Shown here piece after piece: positions 36,999-47,493 of a DNA stretch of 64,000 bases (its first letter is position 1; every line of letters starts with the position of its first letter). Under the pieces are notes generated by a model. It searched no databases, had not been told where the DNA came from, and was given only the letters and a program-made list of their open reading frames with translations. A program made the position numbers and the translations under genes. Source of the stretch: Chamaea fasciata (lineage: Eukaryota > Chordata > Aves > Passeriformes > Sylviidae); assembly GCA_029207755.1 (NCBI GenBank), contig JARCOQ010000012.1, forward strand, positions 16,745,679 through 16,809,678, given 5' to 3'.

Positions 36999-37130
36999 CA
37001 GCTCAGGAACTTTCTATGCTCCAAATATTTCAAGGCCTAAAATTCAACTCTGTTTCAAGCCTGTATCTATGTAAGCTTATGCAAGGCTGTGAAAGTTCTC
37101 TGCTTTTTCAGTTCCCACAATTCCCCTCTC
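36693..37130 (-). mobile_element. Minus-strand LTR with adjacent polypurine tract
   Basis: On the minus strand the order is LTR-like. A purine-rich tract (gagaggggaat, 37,120-37,130) directly precedes TGTGGGAACTG. Two inverted CCAAT boxes follow (plus-strand ccaat at 36,858 and 36,899), then a TATA-like TTTTAAAA (about 36,841-36,848), a polyadenylation signal AATAAA (36,745-36,750) and an end at CCAACA (36,701) or CCAGGACA (36,693). Length is about 420-427 bp. The polypurine tract suggests a 3' LTR, but no env or pol is recognised to the right and no target duplication is clear. A run of 38 T (36,961-36,998) interrupts U3. Boundaries are approximate. Confidence 0.68.
36961..36998. repeat. Poly(T) tract, 38 nt, inside an LTR
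   Basis: This is the longest homopolymer in the window. It sits in the U3 part of the minus-strand LTR (poly(A) in the element's own orientation), followed by A/C-rich sequence, so it may be an expanded tract of the LTR itself. Confidence 0.95.
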
Positions 37131-37429
37131 GGTACAACTAATAAACCACTTCTTTTGGTATTTCTGTCAATTATTAACTACATTGTGTTGCACAGTTCGA
37201 CCCTAGTGCATCTTTTCCCATCTAATAAAACATTCCTACAAGTCTTCTGCTCAAAGTTATGTTGCCACTGTCAGCAGCCTCGTGCGGTTCTCCGAGCCAA
37301 GCCCTCCTGAGCTGATCATCCCTTACCCCAAATGGCAACTTGGAGGGGGGTTTGTTGTGATTTATTTAGTCAAAGACAAAAAAACCCACCTCAAAACATG
37401 ATGGCTAAGCAAAAATATATTTTTGGAGA
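37131..37429. other. Possible internal remnant next to the LTR
   Basis: If the minus-strand LTR is a 3' LTR, this could be decayed internal proviral DNA, but no retroviral motif is visible. It is otherwise unannotated. Confidence 0.2.
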
Positions 37430-38560
37430 GAGAAATAATCTGCATTTTTAGTAACAATGGATTGGTGAATATTTTAGTTTTGCGAACATTAATAAATATT
37501 CTGAGACCTTTAAGATTTTTACAGGTTTGGCCACCTGAAAGTGGTTGAAATTTTTAACAATGTCTTAAAATTCCTGGTCATCAACAAGATAAAGGGCATA
37601 TCAAACAGGATTTAATGCTTTTGAAATGTCAAATAACACTGATGCCTTAAAACAATACGAGTGTTTTAATTTCTGTGGCATTTTAAAGAAGTTAACTTTG
37701 AATTTTATTGCAGGATGTAATGTGCAATTGTTAAAACATCATCAAACTGATTGCTTTATTTGATTTAAAATGTCATATTCAGTACGGTGATTTTCACTCA
37801 TTAACATTAAACTTGGGGAACCATATGTTAAAACAATCTTGTCTATTGAATGAGCACACTCAGTTAAATAATATGAGCAGAAAAAATGTGAGACTTTCTA
37901 CTAAGCACTTTTATCCCCATTTTTAAAATCCTCTAGAATTCATTAGGCCAGACCTAATCCTGCAAATGGTAAATCATTCTATTTATAGATTGCATGGCAT
38001 TTTGATATTAAAATGCATAAAATCTGCCAATAGTTTAGAAATGAGGCATCAGCAAAGAGGATTATTGGTCTACCTAAATAATAATACAACCATTAAGAGG
38101 ATAACATTTTCCAATTGCAATTACATGCCTTAATTTTAAAGAAGCTATCATTTACAATAATTTGGCAGATTCAGTCCATATTTCTTTCACAAATTTATTT
38201 CTTCATTATGCCTCAAAACAAATTTATGGTGCATTTATGTTTGTGAAGATAATTTGCTTAGTTTATTGTGAATGGAAATCAGTAATTACATACAATCTCA
38301 TTTTCTACAGACATAAAGTTAATTCATGGTAGTAATTTTACACAGAATATTAGCCTGTGTTAGTTATGATGAAAATGTTACTGTGGCAAATGCTCTATTG
38401 CAGTATAATTCCCTCGGACTTGGTGAAAAGGAAATACTGACTTAGTAAATAACACTTAACTCATCGATTTTGTGATAATTTTGGGTGATTCTAAAGATGT
38501 ATTAATGATTATAAGGAAAATCCTTATCTGGGCCTAAAATCACAGTTTCTTTTGTGAGTG
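37430..38560. promoter_or_regulatory. Candidate conserved non-coding region
   Basis: About 1.1 kb of AT-rich DNA without any transposon, microsatellite or open frame of 60 codons. It is rich in homeodomain-type words (cattaacattaa, ccaattgcaattac, agttaattcatgg, tcagtaattacat). Enhancer-bearing conserved elements in vertebrate gene deserts often look like this. The call is on texture only. An ordinary AT-rich intron would look similar. Confidence 0.22.
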
Positions 38561-39847
38561 GGGGATGGAAGCTTGTGGAAAAATAAACATTTCAAGAAGT
38601 CCAGCAGCAGATCAGCATTGCCAGATTCTGGAAGTGAGTCTTTGATACTGGTAATGAAAGCAGTAGATCCCATTCTCCAAGGAATTCAAATGGAATCCCT
38701 GGATTTGGAGATCCAAAATGGCCAAAGCTAAGTAAGATGTCTGGAGGCAATGATTCTATATTAACATTCCAGACAATGTTTCTGTTATAACCAGTCTTTT
38801 CAAGCATGCCATGTGTGAGCCTTTTGTGGTAGATATTAAAGGAAATTATATTAAAAAAAAAAAAAAAAAAAAGCAAGAGATGTCTTCTTTTGGTCATATC
38901 CTGGATATTTACCCAGGAGCATGAGCAGTAATTCAGTGTAAACCTAAATGTTTTGCCCTGGACATTTTTGGGTTTACAGTGCATTCTTACAGTTCTTTGA
39001 TGGAGATTTCACCTTAGAATTGGGAGAGAAAAACAAATTATTCATTTTCTCCCCACACCCCAAAAAAGCTGTTGGAACACAAACATTTCTAATGGGAGGG
39101 GGAGACAACAAAGGAATAAGTGACATCTTATTTTATAGCATTGCAGAACTGTCTGCACTGTTATCCTGGCCTTTGGATGTCGTGGTATCCAGTGGCAGAA
39201 CTCTGTGCCAAGCTGTCATTTGCCCTACACTGAAGCAAAAAAAAATCATTAAACTGCTCTGGGAATTCTAATTTCCTTAGTTTTCTGAAACAGTTAAATA
39301 AGGATAATTTGCCATTTTGGAACAAACCTCCTTGGGGATTGGGTAGTGGTAGTCCTCCAAATATGATGTTACAGGAAAGTGTTGCACTCCCAGATGAACA
39401 GAAGGAACACAAATCTGTAATTAGCCCTCATATCACAAAATGTATGAAAATGCTATACACAGTAAAATATCTGCCATCTCATTAAAAGTAAATGAGGTTT
39501 GGCAAACTCTGGATCTGTAGAATAAGATTATTTCCAAAGTGTTATGCTGTTAAGAATTTTTAAAGGGATCTTTGATTTCAAGGTCTATTGTAAATATAAC
39601 TGTGTGTAATCCAGAAATTGTTATTGCGTAGGATTTATGGAAGTATTTATCATTTAGCCTGAAGTTGCATTTAAAATTAAGAATGTGAAGCTTCCACAGC
39701 TTTTGAAAAAGTTGATTTTCATCTTTTCGGTTGATGTCACAAAGTACTTTTGACCAAAAGTAATGCTATCAAAATAAGGAATTCCAAAGGGAGGAGTTCT
39801 TTCCAAGGAGAAATTCCTGCTGAATTTCCTGAGAAATTCCAAGCTGA
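38561..39847. other. Unannotated non-coding DNA
   Basis: Nothing recognised apart from the A run. Open frames up to 130 codons (38,592-38,984) run through that A/T homopolymer and are not credible. Confidence 0.5.
38853..38872. repeat. Poly(A) tract, 20 nt
   Basis: Uninterrupted A run with no recognised retroposed source upstream. Confidence 0.9.
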
Positions 39848-39948
39848 GCCTCCCCTGGCCCAGCCTGAGGCCGTTCCCTCTGCTCCTCTCCCTGTTCCCT
39901 GGGAGCAGAGCCCGACCCCCCTGGCTGTCCCCTCCTGTCAGGGAGTTG
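39848..39948 (-). mobile_element. Short CR1 fragment
   Basis: About 100 bp of GC-rich DNA in an AT-rich setting matches the reverse complement of a CR1 3' UTR type: ctcccctggcccagcctgag, then ccgttccctctgctcctctc, then ttccctgggagcagagcccg, then ctgtcccctcctgtcaggga. The same segment appears on the plus strand at about 58,885-58,950. It is truncated at both ends. Confidence 0.85.
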
Positions 39949-41640
39949 GACCATCCAAAAATATTGCTTCTTTTAAAGGAAATTTTAAAAATCAGTATGA
40001 AGTTAATTCAATTCTACAAGACCAAAGTCCTTTTTTAGCTTAAAACCTGATCTTTTCTACTTTGAATAGATAGTGTTTTGGCTTTTTTTTTTTTCCTCCT
40101 CCTTTCCTGGTTCTGCATTTTTTGTGTACCATGTAAAAACATGTAAAATAAATATATTTTATGGCAGAGATGGTCCAGTAATGGGTTCATGCTGTTGCCA
40201 TCTGCCTGAGTCATTGATTTTGTTCGGAACTTCTAAGTGCTCCTGGAACACAAATTAAGAACAATCATTATATTCTGTATCTGTGCATTCTCTCCCAGTA
40301 AGTTCTTAAAACTTTTAAATCAGGCACAAATATGCATAACACCTAACACAGAGAGCCTAATATCAGTTAATTTCTGCTTTAACAAAAGAAATAAATGGCA
40401 CCAGTAACCAGCTGCTTTATAACCTGTCATTTGGGCACAGCAGAAAACTGAGAAGTCAACAACATATCCAAAGGTAGAACTTCTTATAAAATAATGAATT
40501 AGCAGCGACAGAGAGTTTTCAGTCTGTTGTATTGTCTGTCACCTCAGCCTTCCCTTTGTGCTTAGAATTTGAGACTCTGTATGGGAGGTTGGAATGCTTA
40601 AGGGAAATGTCTTTAAATGAATTGTGCCCTGGAACAACTGCTATGGAAGTGTAAAGCCTGAGAATTAAAATAGTGAATATCACCTTGGTGGAATCAAACA
40701 GAAGCTGTAAAAAACCCTTTAAGTTACACGATTTGTCTTACAGGATGTATATGTATGTATAAAAACGTAAACACTGAGTTATTTTTTGGTTTCAAAGTCC
40801 TGATGAGTTCTGCATTTCACCAAGGGGAATGAATTCCCAAGTGTCCAATGTCCTGCTCCATTTCTAGGGGAAATATTGAGGTGGGAGATGTCACTCTGTT
40901 CCTTAAATCTTCACAGTCAGTGGCCTTTTCTTTTTCATCCAAACTCCTACACTGCTGCATATTCAGAGCTCTTAAGATGTGAGGTTGTCTTTTGAAAGGA
41001 ATTTTATGTATGTAAGTATATACACATTTAGTAAAAACTAGATAAAATATTATGTAAATCATATTATCTCAAGGGGGAGATGAAAGCAATTGGAGACTGC
41101 AATGTGTCACTCCAGAAAAACTTTTTGTTCAAAGAAATACTTGTATTATTAGTTCAAAATTACCTCAGAAGTGAATATTACTTTGAGGAAAGGCTACATG
41201 GACTTTGAAATGATGCAGCAGAGCATCAAAACAGTCATGGTAATGACTTGTGATGTTGTGGGTGTTAACAGAGCTATCTTCTCTTAAGCAGATCTTTCAA
41301 GAACAGTGGTTTTTTGTTTTTTGGAGTTTTTTTGTTCGTTTGTTTGTTTTTTTACAATTACTGAATAAACTTCTTATAACTGAAAAGTAGTTCAAGAGAA
41401 ACAAAATGAGACTCAGTCTATATCTGCAGTGATCAAAAGATTTAGCATTCCACAGCATTCATTTTACCTGCTGAAAAAAAAAGGAAGGGGAAACTCTGTA
41501 GAATGATTGAAATTGAATTTTCAGGCCATTAACAACTTTAAAAAGGGAATCATGACACAAAGTTCATTTCCTCTTGCTTCTCATTTTCAAGTGAAGTACC
41601 GTAATTTCTGTCAGGGTGGGAGGAGATTTTAGGAAATGAG
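39949..41640. other. Unannotated non-coding DNA
   Basis: Nothing recognised apart from T-rich runs near 40,083 and 41,320-41,352. Confidence 0.5.
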
Positions 41641-42261
41641 CAAGCTCCGGTGTGGCTGGGGATGTCCGTGAATGTGTCTTGACTCTATCCCTGTTTCTGC
41701 TGCTGTCAAAGTTACCTTGTGCCGCCACCCTGACTTCTCCGAACGGCCGGGAACTGGAAATACTCCACTGAGCCATTACTGGGTTGGTTCCAAAGTCACT
41801 GAAGTGGCAGGATTTCCTCCTCTGTGCCGTTCCCACGCTGCCTGTCGGGGTTAGGCTCATTTGTTAGCAGGCTGCTGTGGGGCCTGGCGGCCTCAGCCGC
41901 TGATCAATGTGCTGAACAACGAGCAATCAGCAACAAACGGATGGGCTGTGCCCGGAGAGGTCCCAGTCCGAGGGCTGCAAATGCATAAGTTAGCCGGTGT
42001 GAAGTGTGTCCTGCAGAAAGCCCTGCCTGGCAGAGCCGGGCGGATTGATGGCAGGAGCCCCATCTGTCTGAGGAGCCCCGTCAGGCACACAAATGTTTGC
42101 AGGCTGGCACAGAGGCTGGCATCCCTGCCCTTCCTTTATCCTCCTTCAGAGGCTCCAGCCCAACTGGAACTTGTGACCTGACATAGTTGTTGTGTTCTTC
42201 TGCTGCTGCTCCTCTCGAAAGGCGTTCTGTAACGAAGTCGCTCACAGAGCGATGGGTTTTG
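41641..42261. promoter_or_regulatory. CpG-enriched block, candidate regulatory element
   Basis: I count about 25 CpG in roughly 620 bp, several times the density of the flanking DNA, in moderately GC-rich sequence. Examples are gtgccgccac, tccgaacggccggg, ccgttcccacgct, agccgggcgg, cctctcgaaaggcg and acgaagtcgctc. It is not a CR1 or LTR by eye. Such blocks often mark promoters or enhancers kept unmethylated in the germline. A 106-codon frame (41,861-42,181) lies inside without recognisable features. No TATA box or first-exon structure could be established, so a promoter for an unseen transcript is only a possibility. Confidence 0.4.
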
Positions 42262-44882
42262 ATGTCGTGAATCAGAGAATTGCAGAGAAAGACAAAATCA
42301 TGCCTGTTAGTTCAAAGAGTGTGCCAAAAGAACAGCTTCAGCTCCAGGTACACAGGAGCCTTGCTGCCTCACAGCCGCTTTGACTTTCATTAGTTTATTG
42401 ATTGCTTCCAACTGTTGCAGAAACAGTTGAGGCTCAGGCTTTGTGAAATGGCTCTTTGATTGCTAACAATTTAGGAATTCTGGTGGCTAGCAAAATGAGC
42501 AGCCCTAAACTGAGAGGTTTTTGCTGTATTATTCAGGGAGGAGGGGGCTCTGAGGTGAATATGTACAGACTTTGGCCACACACACACATTTATCAGGGAG
42601 CCAGTGTGCCCCACTGCGTGACACTGGTGTTGCTGCAGCCACTGTCTGCTCGGGTGGGGAAATACTGAAAGGAGAAAACTGGCACTGGGGGAGAACCTGA
42701 CTCCCACTGGCTTCATTAACACCTGGAATATTTTCATGGGACGTCGTGAACCAACCCCTGTTCCATTCAGAAGGTGGAGCTACACTTCTCTCCCACTGCT
42801 TATATTAAGCTTTATTGTCCTTCTCCAGAGAAGGGTTAGGTGTACACCCAGCACCTGCTTGGAGCCCGAGTGATGACAAGACTGAATATTTGCACTGTTG
42901 GAAGGTTCTAGCAGCAGTGCAAAGCCGGAAATTAGGGGTTTGTGCTTTTTTCTATCAATAAAAGCATTTTACTCTTTACCAGCAGAAGTTGGAATCATTT
43001 CCGTGTAACAGAGCAGGGTTATGTAGATTCCCCTGGAGCTGTGGAGGAGCTGAGGCACCAGAGCCAGTTTATCTGCACTGAAGTGCTTTGCCCAAGCAAA
43101 AACAGGGCAAGCAAGGAGCCAAGCTCAGGTGTCTCCTAAAAGCAGGGCATTATACAGTGTCAAGGAACTCTAGGGAGCCTTGTTACTGTCAGGATTAGCA
43201 AGGGAAATTGAAAATGATGGAGGGATATAAAAATCGAGGTTTGCAAGTTAGGTGCCCAGATCCTGTCTGCTCAGTGTAGTCTGTGGCTGGGCATTTGAGC
43301 CTCTCTGAGTGGCAGCTTCAGAACTGCTGTTATAGACCTGTAATTGGTTTTCCTTCCCCTACAACACCTGCAGACTTTCCTTGGACATGGATGGGTTTCC
43401 TGCAGGTCATAGGCATATTTTAAAACCAGTAAAATGGAAAACACTTTTTTATTTTTTTCCTGTGGCCTGCTTAGATTGTTTTTTCTTTTCTCCGTCTAAG
43501 ACCATTCTATGCACTAAAATTTTGCTAAAGGTGGTTTGCTCTCCTACTTGGAAATTTCAAGCTTGATGTTGGTTGAGAAGAAAGTCTTAGGGAGGATATT
43601 ACAAGTGAGTAAAAGAGATTGTCCGTCTCTGTGCCAGGATTCACTATAGGAGTTTGTGAAATACCTGGAACAGTAATCCCAGTCTGATCTAGGACAGTTT
43701 CTAAACAGAAAAATACTGATCATTAATTGATTTCTTCCAGTGCACACTTTTCCCATTGCCTTCTGTGTCCAAGTGCAGGAGCTCGTGCTGCAGGTCAGGG
43801 ATGTTTCTTTCCCACATTAATTTTGGGCCAGCCTGAGGACTCCAGAAAGCCTTGTCATAAATAATTTAAACTTTGCTGCCTCACTCAGGGTTCTAAGTAA
43901 GACTAAAGTGAGCCTCCAACAGCTGACACAACCCTCTTTATGTGATTCTGACTTCTCCACAGAATGCAAACATGCTTCCTAATTAGGGCTAAGACTGTGA
44001 ATGGGCCATTATTCTACATGTTTCCAGGAGCCTGTTCTGCTGGAGAATAATAAAGGGGCACTGGAAAACAGGTATCAACAAATGAATAGAGACTGGTAGA
44101 TTAAATAGCCCACAGAAAATGCTATATAAATATAATAAATCCTAGGTTGTGGTGGAAACTGCAGCATTTGGTGTTGGTGGCAAAGCCCTAATGAGGAGTT
44201 TGGGAGCTGGTAGGCTGGCAAATGCTGGAAGGACTGAGCCTGTCAGCCTGGCACAGTCAGCAGTGTGCAGACCCGTGCTGTGGTCCCAGGAAAGTGTTCT
44301 CTGATCCTCCCTGTCTGGGCTGGAAATCCTTGGAAGCTGGGATTCTCCCCCAGGCTGTCTCAGCTTGGTCCGTGTTGGATCAGCCCTGTCAGCAGTGCAT
44401 GGGCTGATTTCCTGGTGCTACGTGTGACCTGTGCCAGTGTGAAACCTCTGTCCATCCTGCACGCAGGAGAGTTGGCATGTGCATTTAGGTTTTATACAGA
44501 ATTTTTATTTCCATGTGCCATTTACATTGCTGTGGGAGGGGGCTCTTTGCTCTTCTCAGCTGAGTTGGGGACTCAGAGCAACAATCTGTGTGCCAGGCTG
44601 GGGCTCTGGACTCACTGAGATGCACCAAAGGAGTCCAAAAGATCTCAACAGACATGTTCTGACAGTCTCACTCTGTGAAGCCTGAAGCTCTACCTCTGTC
44701 TTTTTTTTTTTTTTTAAGGTTTCTAAATAATTAAATATTGCAGAAAAAACAAACAAATAAACAAAGATAAAACCTAAAGGAAATCAAAACAACATTTAGC
44801 TCATTACAACTTGCCCTTTTCTCTGTCTGGTCATAAAGAACAGGAGAAGGGGACCAGGAATTTCAGCTTGCTCAGTGCAGAA
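42262..44882. other. Unannotated non-coding DNA
   Basis: No gene or repeat family recognised. A 15-T tract lies at 44,701-44,715. Confidence 0.5.
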
Positions 44883-45096
44883 CATGAATACTGACCTGAC
44901 CTTTATCTGTGCTGCTGGAAACTTTTTGAAGATGATCCCTCTGTATGTTTATGGATGTGTATGCCAGACAGGGTGCCCAGAGAAGCTGTGGCTGCCCCCT
45001 TTGAGGTCACTTCCAACCCACACCATTCATTCAAAGCATGAATACTCTCCTGATCTTTATCTGTGCTACTGGAAACTTTTTGAAGACAATCCCTCT
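44883..45096. repeat. 60-bp direct repeat flanking a CR1 scrap
   Basis: The segment starting catgaatact occurs at 44,883-44,942 and again at 45,037-45,096 with about six mismatches in 60 bp (near 90% identity). Ninety-four bases separate the copies, and most of that spacer is a CR1 piece. This looks like a local tandem duplication with period 154 bp. The 152-codon frame across it (44,875-45,333) repeats a peptide segment for this reason and is not evidence of a gene. Confidence 0.9.
44969..45030 (+). mobile_element. CR1 3' scrap with internal deletion
   Basis: cagggtgcccagagaagctg, then tggctgcccc, joins directly to tttgaggtcacttccaaccc and acaccattc. Compared with the copy at 47,341-47,480, about 80-90 bp between the two motifs are missing. 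Both parts are typical of the CR1 3' end in plus orientation. Confidence 0.8.
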
Positions 45097-46604
45097 CTGC
45101 TCCCCGTGAGCAGAGGCAGATCCTCTCTGTGCCTGGGCAGGGAGTTTCTCAGCCTTCTGCCCAAGGACTGGGAGCCTTCAACCTGCAGCGGCTGCACTGG
45201 TGCTGCTGTCAATGGGAGCACAGGGAGCCAAATCTGTCTGCTCAGGGGAAATGTGCTGTCTGTAACACACAGCACTGGTGCACACCATAAATGGCCTTGT
45301 CCTCTCCCTTTGGAAGGAATCTGGCAAGGATAAAGGCAGGGCTTTTACTGTTTTCCTTCCTCGTTTTGGGATCTTGTCATCAATGTCAAGATCTTTCTGC
45401 AGTATCAGAGATTTGTTTGGATTTAGTGGGGATGAAATGTGTACAAAGACTCAGAGGAATTTACACTCATGTTTCATCACTGAAGCACTTCCTCCCTTTA
45501 GGCCTTTAATAGAGTCTGACTCATTTATACAGCAGCAACAAAAACTTTTATAAAGCTCTGAAAAGATTTTTAAAAATTATTTTAACAATCTGTATTACTT
45601 CTTCTAGAAGAGCTGTGTTTTTTGGGGAGGACATCCTACTTGATAATCCCTCAGAAGATGTAACAATTATCTTGGAAAAGCAGAAGAGTAACACAGTGTT
45701 GAGGTTTTGGTGTGTAAATCTGATGTCACCCACTTCGAGGCAAATCAAGATAAACAAAGATAAATTATTCAGGCCAAAGCTGTCCTTTCTGTCTCTGGCA
45801 TGAGTGAAAGAACACAGGCTCGGCTCCTGCTCTGGGATCAGACAGACTTGTATTGTCATTGTTGTTAATGCTGGTGGAGTTTTGTTGGTCCCTGGGCTGC
45901 AGTGAAAGCCAAGTGAGATGGCAGCTAAGCTGGCATTACTAAGTGGGAGGAAAACCAACCCAGAGTGGGAAAAAAGAGGAATAATTAAGGAAACTGCATA
46001 AAAGGGAGGGTGACAAGGGTTAATATCTCATATTTCAAATTTGAGGAATAACCACATCTGGCAATATCAGATGAATTCAAGATACCTTGATGGGAAACAA
46101 GACTGCAGTGTCAGGACTTTGTGCTGCAGTGCTTGCCTGAGTTCACTTTTTATACTTCTTGTTGTGCTTTTCAGATAAGCAGTGTCTCCCAAAAGCTTGG
46201 CTTTTCCAGTATTTAGCCAATTGGAGAGGGTTTTTGTGCTTTTATTCTGAGCTTCTCTCCCAGTATCAAAAACATTTCAGCCCCTTTGCTTTGCACCACC
46301 TGATTTTACAAAGTGCCTTTCATTCCTCCTACCCTTCCAGCCATACAAGTGAATTTGGCTCAGTCTGAATGTGTTTAATTTGCATTAACTCTCACACCAA
46401 TTTGTGTGACAGGCCAAATGAGATAATAGGACTGTTTGGAAATGCAGGCATCTAATTGGCAGCTCTGGATGCTGGGCTGCAGCCTCCCCACCTGTGTTCT
46501 GGGAGGCTGGATAGGACCTGTGGTAGACCCTGGTTCTTTCTGAAATACAGAGCAGGATGCAATTTGGAGTTATCCAATAGCAGGAAATATGCAGGGGGTT
46601 TCTA
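45097..46604. other. Unannotated non-coding DNA
   Basis: No gene recognised. The 136-codon minus frame (45,548-45,958) lacks any family feature. Confidence 0.5.
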
Positions 46605-46945
46605 GTGTGAAAAATGAAGTTCACTCTCCTGGTAAAATTTAAAAGTTTAATAAAGGACAATAAGAGACAAAGACAATAAAGCAAAGTTTCTAATGCTTGG
46701 CATTCAGCCAAGAGCACACCTGCTATTTTGGGGACACCCTTTATACACCTTTTCTATTGCATCAGCCTATTGCATATTCATAAACAATCATGCAGATTTA
46801 AACTTTTCCCCAAACTAGTTGACATGTTCCAAGAACTGTTTTGCATGGTCACTCCGTGGGTCTGCCTTTTTAAAACATGCACATTTCCTGCCTGTGGTTT
46901 TAATCTGTTCTTATTATCACCTCTAGTTTGGGGTTTGATCCACAC
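46605..46945 (-). mobile_element. Minus-strand solo LTR (probable)
   Basis: Minus-strand reading gives an LTR order. It starts near GTGTGGATC, has a TATA box (TATAAA, plus-strand 46,730-46,735), a polyadenylation-type signal ATTAAA (46,646-46,651), and an end at TTTTTCACAC. The outer ends form a GTGTG/CACAC inverted repeat. Both sides carry TTTCTA (46,599-46,604 and 46,946-46,951), a perfect 6-bp repeat consistent with a target-site duplication. One oddity is that canonical TG...CA ends would fall one base inside the duplicated edges. Length is 341 bp, with U3 about 210 bp. It would be a class II type by duplication length. No retroviral genes are recognised. Confidence 0.6.
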
Positions 46946-47285
46946 TTTCTACAGACAGTAAGTGCTGATAGTTGGCATAGTAGAAGGTAGAGGGCAGTAG
47001 GTTCAGTAGAAGGGTCCTCATCATACCTTCTCTGTATGTTATTCCAACCAAGCAGGCAATTACCACAAGCATAACTATGTCCAAGTTTAGTTAACAGCAG
47101 AAATAAAAGCTATATCATTATAGCAAAGTTACTTTAATTTATAGCATCCATTTTAATATTTGCAAAAAGCCAGTATTATAATATGTATTTATAACAATCA
47201 GAAGGCTGGACAGGGACTTTTCCTGAGGGCAGGAACTGATATACAACCAAGGGGGAAGGAGCTCAAACTGAAGGACACTGGGTTT
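46946..47285. other. Unannotated DNA
   Basis: Nothing firm. A minus-strand open stretch of about 55 codons running into the LTR was considered as retroviral and rejected. Confidence 0.5.
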
Positions 47286-47493
47286 AGATGGGATCTTGGG
47301 CAGGAATTGTTCCCTGGCAGGGTGGGCAGGCCCTGGCACAGGGTGCCCAGAGAAGCTGTGGCTGCCCCTGGATCCCTGGCAGTGTCCAAGGCCAGGTTGG
47401 ACACCGGGGCTTGGGGTAGCCTGGTCAGGGGGTTTGGAAGGAGATGGTCTTTGAGGTCCCTTCCAACCCGAACCATCCTGTGGTTCTACTGTG
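47286..47493 (+). mobile_element. CR1 LINE 3' end (GC-rich songbird type)
   Basis: This is a plus-orientation copy of the subfamily seen at 5.5 and 56.6 kb: gatcttgggcaggaattgtt, then ccctggcagggtgggcaggc, then gggtgcccagagaagctgtg, then tttgaggtcccttccaaccc, ending near gaaccatcctgtggttctac. It is about 208 bp and truncated at the 5' side. The terminal motif has mutated. Overlapping open frames up to 112 codons are repeat-derived. Confidence 0.92.

Noticed and set aside
36693..37086. GCAAGG direct repeat (36,687-36,692 and 37,081-37,086) as the target duplication of the minus-strand LTR
   Set aside because: It would place the LTR start at ATAAGC and not TG, and would cut off sequence that fits U3 next to a polypurine tract. 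Probably coincidence.
44875..45333. 152-codon frame with an internal peptide repeat
   Set aside because: The repeat reflects a local 60-bp DNA duplication around a CR1 scrap.
46905..47098. Minus-strand open stretch of about 55 codons with a hydrophobic segment, ending inside the LTR, as a retroviral envelope tail
   Set aside because: The length is expected by chance, there is no good polypurine tract at the LTR edge, and a 6-bp target duplication fits a solo LTR better.
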